Of a stretch of 64,000 bases of DNA, positions 8,710-17,707 are shown in pieces. The position numbers and the translations under genes were made by a program. The stretch is from the NCBI RefSeq assembly GCF_013409575.1, contig NZ_JACCCY010000001.1, forward strand, positions 310,001 to 374,000. Reading direction: 5' to 3'. Under the pieces are notes generated by a model. It saw only the letters and a program-made list of their open reading frames with translations, was not told the origin of the DNA and made no database searches. The stretch comes from Macellibacteroides fermentans. GTDB lineage: Bacteria > Bacteroidota > Bacteroidia > Bacteroidales > Tannerellaceae. Numbering within the stretch: the stretch's first letter is position 1; each line of letters begins with the position of its first letter.

Positions 8710-10017
8710 ATGGAAACCTCATTCTTTCATAAACTGGTTGGGTTCAATCCTAAAACCATGAAGGTACGTACCGAGATACTTGCGGGCGTTACCACGTTTC
8801 TTACCATGAGCTATATTCTGGCTGTAAACCCGGATATTCTGAGTGCCACAGGAATGGACAAAGGTGCTGTTTTTACGGCTACAGCCCTTGCTTCGGCAAT
8901 TGCTACCTTACTTATTGCTTTCCTGGCTAAATTACCTTTTGCGCAGGCGCCGGGTATGGGATTGAATGCATTTTTTGCGTTTACCTTAGTATTAGGTATG
9001 GGATATAGCTGGCAGACAGCTCTTGCTGCTGTATTTGCAGAAGGTATAATCTTTATTATTATTACCGTTTTGAATATTCGTGAAAAGGTGGTTAACTGTA
9101 TTCCACTTAACTTGCGTTATGCCATGTCTGTGGGTATCGGTATGTTTATCGCTTTTATCGGATTGAAAAACTCGGGTATTATTGTAGACAATCCGGCTAC
9201 TTTGGTTGCTTTAGGCTCATTCACCAATGTTTCTTTAGTTGCAGTTATCGGAATTATCCTTTCGGGAGTCTTGATGGCAAAAGGCGTTAAGGGTGCTTTA
9301 TTTTATACCATTCTTATCTGTACTGCCATTGGCATTCCAATGGGAGTAACTACTTTGCCCGAGAATTTCTCTCCTATTTCTATACCCCCTTCTATGGAAC
9401 CCACATTCATGCATTTCGACTTTAAGTCGTTATTGAATCTGGATATGTTCTTCATCGTAATGCTGCTTGTGTTTATCGATCTGTTCAACACTATCGGTAC
9501 ATTGGTAGGTGCATTAGCGAAAACAGAAATGATGGATGAAAAAGGAAATGTTCCCCGCATGAAGGAAGCGTTGCTTGCCGATGCTATTGGTACTAGCGTT
9601 GGGGCTGTTTGCGGTACTTCTACAGTTACTACCTACGTTGAAAGTGCTGCAGGTATTGCAGAAGGCGGACGTTCGGGTATGACTGCTGCAGTAACAGGTG
9701 GTCTATTTCTGGTTGCCTTGTTGTTTGCTCCGGTATTCCTTTTAGTTCCAAGTGCTGCTACTACCGGAGCTCTGGTGATGGTTGGAGTATTTATGATGGA
9801 TTCGATTCGCAAAGTTGAATTTGATGATGTTACCGAAACATTACCTGTATTTGCAACTATTCTCTTTATGGTACTCAGTTACTCAATTGCCGAAGGTATG
9901 GCATTGGGTATGATGAGCTACGCCATATTGAAATTACTTACCGGCAGATATAAAGAGGTATCGATTACACTATATATTCTTACTGTACTCTTAATACTTC
10001 GCTATATCTATTATTAA
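8710..10017 (+). CDS. NCS2 / AzgA-type purine permease
   Basis: A 435-residue inner-membrane proton symporter for nucleobases such as hypoxanthine, guanine or adenine. The AzgA/PbuG subgroup is shown by the start FNPKTMKVRTEILAGVTTFLTMSYI, the substrate-site motif QAPGMGLNAFFAFT, the FIDLFNTIGTLVG segment and the GTSTVTTYVESAAGIAEGGR loop. About 12-14 hydrophobic segments span the protein, and the length is normal for the family. It is co-transcribed with the outer membrane channel just upstream, making a two-gene purine uptake unit. Confidence 0.92.
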   Translation: METSFFHKLVGFNPKTMKVRTEILAGVTTFLTMSYILAVNPDILSATGMDKGAVFTATALASAIATLLIAFLAKLPFAQAPGMGLNAFFAFTLVLGMGYSWQTALAAVFAEGIIFIIITVLNIREKVVNCIPLNLRYAMSVGIGMFIAFIGLKNSGIIVDNPATLVALGSFTNVSLVAVIGIILSGVLMAKGVKGALFYTILICTAIGIPMGVTTLPENFSPISIPPSMEPTFMHFDFKSLLNLDMFFIVMLLVFIDLFNTIGTLVGALAKTEMMDEKGNVPRMKEALLADAIGTSVGAVCGTSTVTTYVESAAGIAEGGRSGMTAAVTGGLFLVALLFAPVFLLVPSAATTGALVMVGVFMMDSIRKVEFDDVTETLPVFATILFMVLSYSIAEGMALGMMSYAILKLLTGRYKEVSITLYILTVLLILRYIYY

Positions 10018-10024
10018 AATATTG

Positions 10025-10032
10025 TATCTTTG
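10025..10032 (+). promoter_or_regulatory. -7 box just before topB
   Basis: TATCTTTG fits TAnnTTTG. It ends only 5 bases before the ATG, so transcription would begin at or within a few bases of the start codon, giving a leaderless or nearly leaderless message. The -33 side is poor. Confidence 0.5.
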
Positions 10033-10037
10033 CCCCC

Positions 10038-12092
10038 ATGAAAGTATGTATTGCGGAAAAGCCCAGTGTGGCGCGCGAAATAGCAGAGGTTCTGGGGGCA
10101 AAGAACAAAATGAAAGGCTATATTGAGGGTAACGGATATCAGGTTACCTGGACATTCGGCCATCTTTGTACCCTTAAAGAACCTCACGAATATACGCCCG
10201 AATGGAAGCGCTGGTCACTCAGCTCCTTGCCTATGATTCCTCCCAGATTCGGGATCAAACTTATAGATTCTCCCTCGTATGTAGAGCAGTTTCAGGTAAT
10301 AGAGAAACTGATGCAAAATGCCGAAATGGTGATTAACTGCGGTGATGCCGGGCAGGAAGGTGAACTTATACAACGTTGGGTGATGCAAAAAGCCGGCGTT
10401 ACTTGTCCGGTTTACCGTTTGTGGATCTCATCACTTACTGAAGAAGCGATTCGCGAAGGGTTTCAAAAACTTAAAGAACAGGAATCTTTCAATAAATTAT
10501 ACGAAGCCGGACTGTCGCGCGCAATTGGCGATTGGTTGTTAGGTATGAATGCAACACGCTTGTACACGCTGAAGTACGGACAAAACCGTCAGGTACTTTC
10601 CATAGGTCGTGTGCAGACCCCTACCCTGGCTTTGATAGTAAACAGACAAAATGAGATTGCCAACTTCACTCCCGAACCCTATTGGGAACTGAAGACGGTG
10701 TACAGAAACACTACCTTTTCGTCTACCAAAGGAAAATTTACGGATAAAACCGAGGGCGAAAACTTCCTTACCGTGGTTAAGGAGGAAGATTTTGAGGTAA
10801 CGGATACTTCGGAGAAAAAGGGTAAAGAATATCCTCCGCGTCTGTTCGACCTTACCTCTTTGCAGGTTGAGTGTAATAAGAAATTTGCTTTTTCGGCTGA
10901 AGACACACTTAAATTGATACAGTCTCTTTACGAAAAGAAGGTGACTACCTATCCGCGTGTGGATACAACCTTCCTGAGCGACGATATATATCCCAAAGTA
11001 CCCAATACGTTAAAGGGTATGACCGATTACGCCGAACTTATCACCCCCTTACTGGGAAAGAAATTACCAAAAAGCAAGAAAGTTTTCGATGATACCAAGG
11101 TTACCGATCACCATGCTATCATTCCCACAGGGGTACGTCCTATTAATCTTTCGGAAAACGAGCGAAAGGTATACGACCTGGTTGCCCGACGCTTCGTAGC
11201 AGCTTTTTATCCGGATTGCCAGATTTCTACCACAACCGTACTGGGCAAAGTGGGGAAAGTGGAATTTAAGGTTACAGGAAAACAGATTCTGGAGCCGGGA
11301 TGGCGTGTGGTGTTTGGTGCCGAACAAAAGGATCCGGATGCCGAACCGAGTGAGGAAGAGGGTATCTTGCCCGAGTTTGTTAAAGGCGAAAGAGGTCCTC
11401 ACGAACCTATTCTGGGCGAAAAATGGACGCAAGCCCCCAAGCCCTATACCGAGGCTACTTTATTACGTGCCATGGAGACTGCAGGTAAGCTTGTAGATAA
11501 CGACGAACTTCGGGATGCTTTAAAAGAAAATGGGATTGGTCGCCCGTCTACCCGCGCAGCAATCATAGAAACATTGTTCAAGCGTAACTACGTGCGTAAG
11601 GAAAAGAAAAACCTGATTGCCACTCCTACCGGTATGGAACTAATCGGCACCATTCAGGAAGAACTGCTCAAAAGTGCCGAACTTACCGGATTGTGGGAAA
11701 AGAAATTAAGACAGATTGAAAAGGGAACCTACGAAGCCCGCACCTTTCTGGAAGAGTTAAAACAGCTGGTGTACCAGATTGTATCGAATGTTTTTTCGGA
11801 TACGAGTGCACGCACCATTACCATACAGGAAGCGGTGGAAGAAAAGTCGGCTGCCGAAAAAGGGAAAAAGAAGACAAAGTCTAAGCCCAAAGAGAAACCG
11901 GTTAAAGAAGAAACAGCTCCTGCTGAAACCAAACCAATATGCCCCATGTGCCGTAAAGGATCGATATTGAGAGGGAAAACTGCCTATGGTTGCTCCGAAT
12001 ATAAAAACGGATGTAGTTTCCGGTTGGATTACGCAACTTACGGTGAAGGTCTGTCTGATGCCCAACTGATTGATATACTGAACAAACGTTGA
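10038..12092 (+). CDS. topB: DNA topoisomerase III (type IA)
   Basis: A 684-residue enzyme that relaxes and decatenates DNA through a transient tyrosine linkage. It shows the Toprim domain at the N-terminus (MKVCIAEKPSVAREIAEVLGA, and the acidic NCGDAGQEGELIQRW motif), the active-site Tyr region SIGRVQTPTLALIV with EKKVTTYPRVDT, and GIGRPSTRAAIIE. The C-terminus has a Lys-rich linker followed by one short cysteine zinc ribbon (CPMCRKGSILRGKTAYGCSEY). The length fits Bacteroidetes TopB. It has its own promoter and ends at a strong shared terminator. Confidence 0.95.
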   Translation: MKVCIAEKPSVAREIAEVLGAKNKMKGYIEGNGYQVTWTFGHLCTLKEPHEYTPEWKRWSLSSLPMIPPRFGIKLIDSPSYVEQFQVIEKLMQNAEMVINCGDAGQEGELIQRWVMQKAGVTCPVYRLWISSLTEEAIREGFQKLKEQESFNKLYEAGLSRAIGDWLLGMNATRLYTLKYGQNRQVLSIGRVQTPTLALIVNRQNEIANFTPEPYWELKTVYRNTTFSSTKGKFTDKTEGENFLTVVKEEDFEVTDTSEKKGKEYPPRLFDLTSLQVECNKKFAFSAEDTLKLIQSLYEKKVTTYPRVDTTFLSDDIYPKVPNTLKGMTDYAELITPLLGKKLPKSKKVFDDTKVTDHHAIIPTGVRPINLSENERKVYDLVARRFVAAFYPDCQISTTTVLGKVGKVEFKVTGKQILEPGWRVVFGAEQKDPDAEPSEEEGILPEFVKGERGPHEPILGEKWTQAPKPYTEATLLRAMETAGKLVDNDELRDALKENGIGRPSTRAAIIETLFKRNYVRKEKKNLIATPTGMELIGTIQEELLKSAELTGLWEKKLRQIEKGTYEARTFLEELKQLVYQIVSNVFSDTSARTITIQEAVEEKSAAEKGKKKTKSKPKEKPVKEETAPAETKPICPMCRKGSILRGKTAYGCSEYKNGCSFRLDYATYGEGLSDAQLIDILNKR

Positions 12093-12109
12093 TTACATAA
12101 AAAGACATA

Positions 12110-12149
12110 AAAAGGGGAAGAGTTTACAAGTTGTAGCTCCTCCCCTTTT
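12110..12149. terminator. bidirectional terminator between topB and hsp20
   Basis: A GC stem (GGGGA-a-GAG paired with CTC-c-TCCCC) extended by A/T pairs gives AAAA on one side and TTTT on the other. It can terminate both convergent genes. Confidence 0.75.
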
Positions 12150-12166
12150 ACGTTTACACAAAACAG

Positions 12167-12595
12167 TTACTTAATTTCTATCAACTGCACGGATTGTTCT
12201 TTTTCGTTATATACCTTTTTAGGAATTGTAATTGTAAGAACTCCCTCTTCTACTTTTGCTTCGATTTTATCTTTCTCAATTTCATCAGGCAAAATCAAGT
12301 TCTGCTGAAATTTAGAATAATTGAATTCACGGCGTAAGTAACGACCGTTCTTTTTTTCCTCGTTCCGTTCGTCCTTTTTCTCCATCGTTATGTTCAACTG
12401 ATTGTCTTGATCCAAACGAATGGTAAGGTCTTCTTTCTTTAATCCCGGAGCTGCTACTTCAACCTTGAATTCGTTGTCAGTTTCAAATACATTGATAGCC
12501 GGAGTAGTTGTATTTACTCGCTCCATCCATTGATTTTCAAAGAAATCGTTGAAAATACTTGGTAACCAATTCTGAGATCTTCTAACAGGCATCAT
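12167..12595 (-). CDS. Hsp20 / alpha-crystallin small heat shock protein
   Basis: A 143-residue ATP-independent holdase chaperone. The start is set by a GGAGG ribosome site 8 bases before an ATGATG pair. A longer reading from an upstream ATG would add 22 residues not usual for the family, and it would have no such site. The alpha-crystallin domain runs from about residue 35 (FKVEVAAPGLKKEDLTIRL) to EEGVLTITIPKK. The C-terminal extension ends in QLIEIK, with an I-x-I/V-like anchor. It stands as a single gene with its own upstream promoter. Confidence 0.93.
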   Translation of the reverse strand: MMPVRRSQNWLPSIFNDFFENQWMERVNTTTPAINVFETDNEFKVEVAAPGLKKEDLTIRLDQDNQLNITMEKKDERNEEKKNGRYLRREFNYSKFQQNLILPDEIEKDKIEAKVEEGVLTITIPKKVYNEKEQSVQLIEIK

Positions 12596-12674
12596 AATTA
12601 AATCCTCCAATATTAAATTGTCCAACATTCTGTTTGTTTTGATTGCGGGTTGCATAAACAACTCGTTTCACCAT

Positions 12675-12703
12675 CAAAAATACAAACCGTGTGCCAGAGC
12701 AAA
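12675..12703 (-). promoter_or_regulatory. promoter of hsp20
   Basis: On the minus strand, TTTG, a 17-nt spacer and TATTTTTG match the Bacteroidetes promoter, about 80 bases before the gene. No CIRCE-like operator was seen. Confidence 0.5.
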
Positions 12704-12836
12704 CGGCTGTATTTTTGACACGTTAGAACTGTAAATCCTGTCCGCATTTCTGACAAATTTACAACATTCAAAACACTCATTATCTTTTATTTAATTATTT
12801 TAATGGAGCAATGGTGAGCATATACTTTGTTCGGTT

Positions 12837-13955
12837 TTAAAGAATCAGGGCCCCACTCCATTCGTCCAGACGATCGGGCAAGGTATAAATAAAATCAATT
12901 CGCTGATCGGCTGTTTTGGGAGCAAAAAGATATATCTGAAGGTCGGCACATTTATCCTGTAAATCTATGGCTATGGGATAATATGAGGCCAATACCGCCT
13001 GTGAAATATCTCCTCCGTAGGTTTCCCTCACTGCATCAATTTTGTAGATGTCGTTCTGACTTACGTAGCCCGACTTACATTCGATAAACATTAGTTTGAG
13101 TTCGTTGTTTAGCAGTACGTCCACTTCATTCTTGGTTCTTGTATCTTGTTTATTGGATTGAAAAAGTACGCTTTGCCATACTTCGCGTGGGGACGATTGT
13201 TTATTACTCCAGATACGTACCTGATTGGCCACCAGTGTTTCCCACCAGCGACCTTCAAAATAAAGATGACAGGCATTGGTATGCGGTAATTTCAACAACG
13301 GTTGGTTCTCTTTGTAAATAAATAATGATCCGTCCCGCTGTTTGTATCTCAATCCGTCTTGAAAGAGTTTAGATGCCGGCAGGTTAATCAGGTCGCGACG
13401 ACAAAAGATACCAAAAAACTTCTGCAATCTAGCGTGCTCTTTAGGATGTTGCTCAATAAAGTTTTTTATGGATGCCGAAGCATCGATATCTGCCTCAGCC
13501 AAATCTTTGGCATTATGATATTCGGCCAGGTGATTGCCGCTGAGTGAAACAATTTCATGGTTTTCGAGCGTGGTATGCATCAACTCTTTTTCGAGTGTGT
13601 CCAGATGAACAATCTCTCTGTTCGGCGTAAGATAGAAGGCTTTTGCCTGATATTTACGCACGATATAGATAGCACCCAGTGTCATCAGCTTCGTCCCTTC
13701 AGATAGATTATAGGCGTAAAAGCCTTCATTCTCTTTCTGGATCTGTTCACAAACCTGCGCAACTGTACGCGCATCATAGGGTTGTACATGATAGATTTTA
13801 TGTTGAATGGATGAAGGTAACAAAGGCAAAATGCGATCGGGCAATTGGTTGGTTTCTTCCGTGCATACAAAGTGAACCATATCTGGTCCAAACTCCTTTA
13901 TCCCGTGGTAAACCGACAAAATTTCTTTTCCTAGGATGACTATCTGGTGATTCAT
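12837..13955 (-). CDS. Card1/Can2-like CARF nuclease (DUF1887 family)
   Basis: A 372-residue protein with the layout of the cyclic-oligoadenylate-activated nucleases Card1/Can2. The N-terminal CARF Rossmann domain (~1-140) carries the ligand-loop motif NLSEGTKLM (Asn83-Lys89). A winged-helix-like linker follows, then a C-terminal PD-(D/E)XK nuclease (~230-372) with Glu239 in GRWWE, Asp279 in NEVDVLL and Glu292/Lys294 in FIECKSG. The length matches described Card1 proteins (about 370 residues). Known members cut nucleic acid when type III CRISPR complexes make cyclic tetra-adenylate, but no cas gene or array is present in this window. It lies 41 bp after a HAD phosphatase gene and is probably co-transcribed with it. 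Confidence 0.85.
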   Translation of the reverse strand: MNHQIVILGKEILSVYHGIKEFGPDMVHFVCTEETNQLPDRILPLLPSSIQHKIYHVQPYDARTVAQVCEQIQKENEGFYAYNLSEGTKLMTLGAIYIVRKYQAKAFYLTPNREIVHLDTLEKELMHTTLENHEIVSLSGNHLAEYHNAKDLAEADIDASASIKNFIEQHPKEHARLQKFFGIFCRRDLINLPASKLFQDGLRYKQRDGSLFIYKENQPLLKLPHTNACHLYFEGRWWETLVANQVRIWSNKQSSPREVWQSVLFQSNKQDTRTKNEVDVLLNNELKLMFIECKSGYVSQNDIYKIDAVRETYGGDISQAVLASYYPIAIDLQDKCADLQIYLFAPKTADQRIDFIYTLPDRLDEWSGALIL

Positions 13956-13996
13956 AATTTATTCAGGTTTATTATAGATTGTAATTGTATAGAATC

Positions 13997-14611
13997 TCAG
14001 CTAAAAAGATGCGACCAGTCTTCAAAATCCTTTGGCGTATAGGTTTTAAATCCAAGGGAGGCCGCTGTTTCGCAGTTGGGAACTGCATCGTCTATCAAGA
14101 GAGTTTCTGCAGGAAGTATTCCGGCATCCTTTACAACGTGATTAAATATATCCGGATAGGGTTTCAGCATACCAAGCTGGTACGACAGGTAACAGGTGTG
14201 AAAATAATCGGAAGGTGTATGTCCATTCCACGAGAAGCGGTTACGGCATATCCAATCCCAGTGTATTGCGTTGGTATTGCTTAATAACATAACATTGTAT
14301 TTATTTCGCAACTCAAGTAACAGTTCCAATCGTGCGGGCGGCATATGATCCAGCATAGAGATCCACGCATCGTCTATTTGCTGATCGGAAAGGGGTTGAT
14401 TACTAAGCTTACGGATCCCATCACGAAACTGGTCGGGCGTAATACTTCCCTCCTCTATCTTCATAAAAAGCCCTTCCTGCAGGTAGGTTGTGGTAATCAG
14501 ACTGCGGATGTCACTTATTCCAATATTTTCGAACGAAGCGATGCAACGCGGGCGATTCAGGTCTATCAGCACTCCGCCCATATCTATCAGTAGATTCTTT
14601 ATATTTTTCAT
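13997..14611 (-). CDS. HAD-family phosphatase
   Basis: A 204-residue HAD hydrolase of the IA/epoxide-hydrolase-like subgroup. Motif I is DMGGVLIDLN (nucleophile Asp in the first position), motif II is LLSNTNAIH, and motif IV is LLIDDAVPNCETAASLGF. An alpha-helical cap lies between residues ~20 and 85. The ATG is preferred over a TTG three codons upstream because that TTG lies inside a promoter box. It probably acts on a small phosphorylated metabolite, with the substrate unknown. It is the first gene of a short unit with the CARF nuclease downstream. Confidence 0.88.
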   Translation of the reverse strand: MKNIKNLLIDMGGVLIDLNRPRCIASFENIGISDIRSLITTTYLQEGLFMKIEEGSITPDQFRDGIRKLSNQPLSDQQIDDAWISMLDHMPPARLELLLELRNKYNVMLLSNTNAIHWDWICRNRFSWNGHTPSDYFHTCYLSYQLGMLKPYPDIFNHVVKDAGILPAETLLIDDAVPNCETAASLGFKTYTPKDFEDWSHLFS

Positions 14612-14617
14612 AGAATG

Positions 14618-14625
14618 CAAACTTA
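14618..14625 (-). promoter_or_regulatory. -7 box before the HAD/CARF unit
   Basis: TAAGTTTG on the minus strand lies 6 bases before the ATG, which predicts a leaderless or very short leader transcript. No good -33 element was found. Confidence 0.4.
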
Positions 14626-14690
14626 CAAAAAAACAGCAACTTTCTATGTCTCGCGGCTGTTTATCAAATAAACATATAAATTAGAGAAAG

Positions 14691-15017
14691 ATGAATATAG
14701 GTTTTGAAAAAGGAACTGTTCTCAATCTGGAACAGATGATTGATTATGCCGAAGGTGGTGTGGTTAGTAAACAAGTGATTAAAACAGATTCCGGTAACCT
14801 AACTCTCTTTTCGTTTGATGAGGGTCAGGGACTAACAGAGCATACTTCGCCTTACAATGCTGTAGTTCAGGTTTTGGACGGCCAAGCCGAGATTTCAATT
14901 AACCGGCAACCTCACATTCTAAAAGCCGGACAGACCATCATTATGCCGGCCAATGTACCACACGCTCTACATGCTATCAAACGGTTCAAAATGTTACTTT
15001 CCATGGTTAAAGGATAA
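14691..15017 (+). CDS. cupin-domain protein
   Basis: A 108-residue single-domain cupin. The two cupin motifs are visible: a first motif around EGQGLTEHTSPYNAVVQVLDG and a second around KAGQTIIMPANVPHALHA, with His residues placed to bind a metal. It is soluble and cytosolic with no signal. It stands alone, divergent from the HAD gene and convergent with the symporter. Bacterial proteins of this type often bind small acids or sugars, but the substrate here is unknown. Confidence 0.85.
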   Translation: MNIGFEKGTVLNLEQMIDYAEGGVVSKQVIKTDSGNLTLFSFDEGQGLTEHTSPYNAVVQVLDGQAEISINRQPHILKAGQTIIMPANVPHALHAIKRFKMLLSMVKG

Positions 15018-15025
15018 TTAAAACG

Positions 15026-15051
15026 CTGATTCCGGATTATTCCGGAATCAG
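15026..15051. terminator. terminator hairpin overlapping the symporter stop
   Basis: A perfect 11-bp stem (CTGATTCCGGA) with a TTAT loop is followed by a T-rich run on the plus strand, so it ends the cupin transcript. The right arm and part of the loop also encode the last codons and stop of the convergent symporter gene. Confidence 0.75.
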
Positions 15052-16215
15052 ATCGTTTTCTTTTTTATTGGCATATCCGGTAAGTGCAAGCGACAAAGCT
15101 CCGTCGCCTGTAACGTTGCATGCTGTGCCGAAACTATCCTGAAGTGCAAATATAGTAAGCAACAAGGCTGTACCGGCTTCGTCAAAGCCCAACACTGAAA
15201 GAACAATACCTAAAGAAGCCATGACTGTACCTCCCGGCACTCCGGGTGCTGCAATGGCAAATATCCCCAGCAAGAACACAAAAGTAATCATTGTTGCAAG
15301 AGGCGGTATTACTCCATATAACACTTGCGAAACTGTCATCACAAAAAAGACCTCCGTAATTACCGATCCGCAAAGATGTACATTGGCAAACAACGGGATT
15401 GAAAAATCGGTCACATCTTTGCGAAGCACATCACTTTTACCTGCACACTGAAGGGCAACGCCCAATGTTGCAGCAGATGACATAGTGCCTACTGCCGTAA
15501 GATAGGCGGGACCGTAATGCTTGAGTACCCGTAACGGATTTTTTCCAGCATAGATACCAGCCAGACCATAAAGCACAAACAACCATATGTAATGACAGAC
15601 AATGGCAATAAGTATGACCGAAACAAAAATGGGAAGCTGACTGGCAATGGAGCCTTCGTAACTCAGCACACAGAAGTTTGCAGCAATAAAGAAAGGCAGT
15701 ACGGGAATAAGGACACGTGTTACAAGTAGCAAAATCATTTGCTGAAACGACTCCAGTAGATCCTGAACAACAGACGATCGGATCCACACCGCCGAAATCC
15801 CGAGCATCAATGCCAATACCAATGCGCTGATTACAGACATCACAGGGGGAATATCCAGTTGAAATAGCATGGCAGGTATTTCTTTCAGGGTTGAGCCAGC
15901 AGTATCAACGTGAAGAAAGGGAATGGCTTCGTATCCAACAAACGCAGCAAACAAACCTCCGGCAACCGATGATGTGTAGGCTAAAAGCAAAGCTATACCT
16001 AACATCCCTCCCACATTGTTCTTCAACCGGGCGATGGAGGGTGCCACAAAACCTAATATGATAAGTGGCACCATAAAGAAGATGAGTTGCCCTAGAATGT
16101 GTTTTACTGAAACCACTACATACATTGCCTGCTCATTAGCAACAGTTCCAAGCAATATACCTGCAATCACCCCGGCCAGCAGCTGAACGATTGTACTTGT
16201 AAAGAATTTTTTCAT
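15037..16215 (-). CDS. DAACS-family dicarboxylate/amino acid:cation symporter
   Basis: A 392-residue inner-membrane transporter of the glutamate/aspartate/serine symporter family. It shows about 8 hydrophobic helices, the re-entrant loop TMSSAATLGVALQ (Ser-rich HP1 signature) and the helix-7/HP2 region around CNVTGDGALSLALT in place of the classical NMDGT motif. The altered motif suggests a substrate or coupling ion different from GltP. It is the last gene of the SusC/D operon, 22 bp after the M20 hydrolase, which points to import of the amino acid freed by that enzyme. Confidence 0.88.
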   Translation of the reverse strand: MKKFFTSTIVQLLAGVIAGILLGTVANEQAMYVVVSVKHILGQLIFFMVPLIILGFVAPSIARLKNNVGGMLGIALLLAYTSSVAGGLFAAFVGYEAIPFLHVDTAGSTLKEIPAMLFQLDIPPVMSVISALVLALMLGISAVWIRSSVVQDLLESFQQMILLLVTRVLIPVLPFFIAANFCVLSYEGSIASQLPIFVSVILIAIVCHYIWLFVLYGLAGIYAGKNPLRVLKHYGPAYLTAVGTMSSAATLGVALQCAGKSDVLRKDVTDFSIPLFANVHLCGSVITEVFFVMTVSQVLYGVIPPLATMITFVFLLGIFAIAAPGVPGGTVMASLGIVLSVLGFDEAGTALLLTIFALQDSFGTACNVTGDGALSLALTGYANKKENDLIPE

Positions 16216-16237
16216 GTAACCTTATTATTTTATAGCA

Positions 16238-17695
16238 TTATCTTACCCTGTAATCGAGCGCAGGCTTTCTGTCGCCCAACAAAGGATCGTATTTGAACTC
16301 GTTGCCTCTGCGTTTATCAAACTCCTCCTTTACTTCCTCAATATAAGAGGGGTTGGTATAGAGTTCGATGGCAGAAAGTGCAAAAACCTTAGCCGAATTA
16401 ATAAGCGACTTAGTGCCGATGGTTGTACCGTCTGATGCAACATTTTGCCAGCTGTGTCCGGCCGATCCCGGAATAAAGGTAGCTGTTGTAAAACTTACAG
16501 TTGGAACATTCCAGCTTACATCACCCACATCAGACGAACCCCCTCCCTGGGATGGCTCTTCTTCTTTGAGGGGAGCTATCCGGGCAACTTCACTCAATGC
16601 AGAGCTATCCCGGTTTACCGTTTTCAGGATTTCTTCTGCAAATGTTCTCTCGCGTGCATCATACTTTATACCTCCTACGATTTCAAGTTTCTTTTGAACC
16701 AGTTCGGCTAGTTTACGGTTTGGAAGCTTCTCATAAAACCCGGAAATGATTTCTGAAGAAACCTTGGTCTGAGTCCCCAATGCCGCTCCTTCGGCAGCCT
16801 TTTCTATCCAATTGGTCAGCTCCTTCAGAACTTCCCGCTTAGGACTGCGAATATAATAAGAAACTTTGGCAAATTCGGGAACAACGTTGGGAGCTTCTCC
16901 TCCATTTGTAATCACATAATGAATACGGGACGAGGTGGGAACATGTTCACGTAAAAGGTTCACCATGTAATTGAAAGCCTCTACCCCATCCAATGCCGAC
17001 CTACCTTTATCTGGTGCTCCGGCTGCATGAGATGCCTTACCTGTAAAACTATAGTCAATCATCTGAATAGCCGTTCCGGTACCCACACTCACTCTGTTTC
17101 CTGTACCCGGATGCCAGTCAAGTATTACATCCACATTTTTAAAAAAGCCATCTCTTACCATGTAAACTTTACCTCCTCCACCTTCTTCAGCCGGTGTACC
17201 GAATACCTTGATTGTGCCGGCATGCTTATGTTCGGATAGCCATTGCTTTATAGCTACGGCTCCGGCAACCGAACCTACGCCAAACACATTATGTCCGCAT
17301 CCATGCCCGTTGCCTCCCTCAACCAACGGTTTTCGGTAAGGAACTGTGTCTTGCGACAATCCGGGGAGCGCATCAAATTCGGCCAGAATACCTATTACCG
17401 GCTCACCGCTACCATAAGTTGCCACAAAAGCAGTAGGCATTCCTGCCACTCCAGTTTCAATATCAAAACCATTTTCCACCAGATGCTTCTGTAGCAATGA
17501 GGAGCTGAAAGTTTCCAAAAATCCTAATTCGGGATTAGCCCATATCTGCTTTTGTAATGCGTCGTATTGCTGGAAAGAATTATCCAGGTAGCTGATCGCT
17601 ACATTATTAAGCGATGGTTGTTTGTTTTTCTTCGATGCGGCATATGCTGGCCATACCAGCAACAAAGCCGTTATAATAGCTATATATTGTTTCAT
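16238..17695 (-). CDS. exported M20-family amidohydrolase, AbgB-like
   Basis: A 485-residue metallohydrolase that removes an acyl or aminoacyl group from an amide. An N-terminal signal peptide (IAIITALLLVWPAYA) places it in the periplasm or on the surface. Metal-binding motifs are visible: GHGCGHN, PAEEGGGGK and DWHPGTGN, with the M20 dimerisation lid in the middle. The closest described type is the AbgB subunit for p-aminobenzoyl-glutamate, and related enzymes cleave N-acyl amino acids. Its place between a TonB uptake pair and an amino-acid symporter suggests it releases an amino acid from the imported conjugate. The exact substrate is not known. Confidence 0.88.
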   Translation of the reverse strand: MKQYIAIITALLLVWPAYAASKKNKQPSLNNVAISYLDNSFQQYDALQKQIWANPELGFLETFSSSLLQKHLVENGFDIETGVAGMPTAFVATYGSGEPVIGILAEFDALPGLSQDTVPYRKPLVEGGNGHGCGHNVFGVGSVAGAVAIKQWLSEHKHAGTIKVFGTPAEEGGGGKVYMVRDGFFKNVDVILDWHPGTGNRVSVGTGTAIQMIDYSFTGKASHAAGAPDKGRSALDGVEAFNYMVNLLREHVPTSSRIHYVITNGGEAPNVVPEFAKVSYYIRSPKREVLKELTNWIEKAAEGAALGTQTKVSSEIISGFYEKLPNRKLAELVQKKLEIVGGIKYDARERTFAEEILKTVNRDSSALSEVARIAPLKEEEPSQGGGSSDVGDVSWNVPTVSFTTATFIPGSAGHSWQNVASDGTTIGTKSLINSAKVFALSAIELYTNPSYIEEVKEEFDKRRGNEFKYDPLLGDRKPALDYRVR

Positions 17696-17707
17696 TATCC
17701 AATTTTT

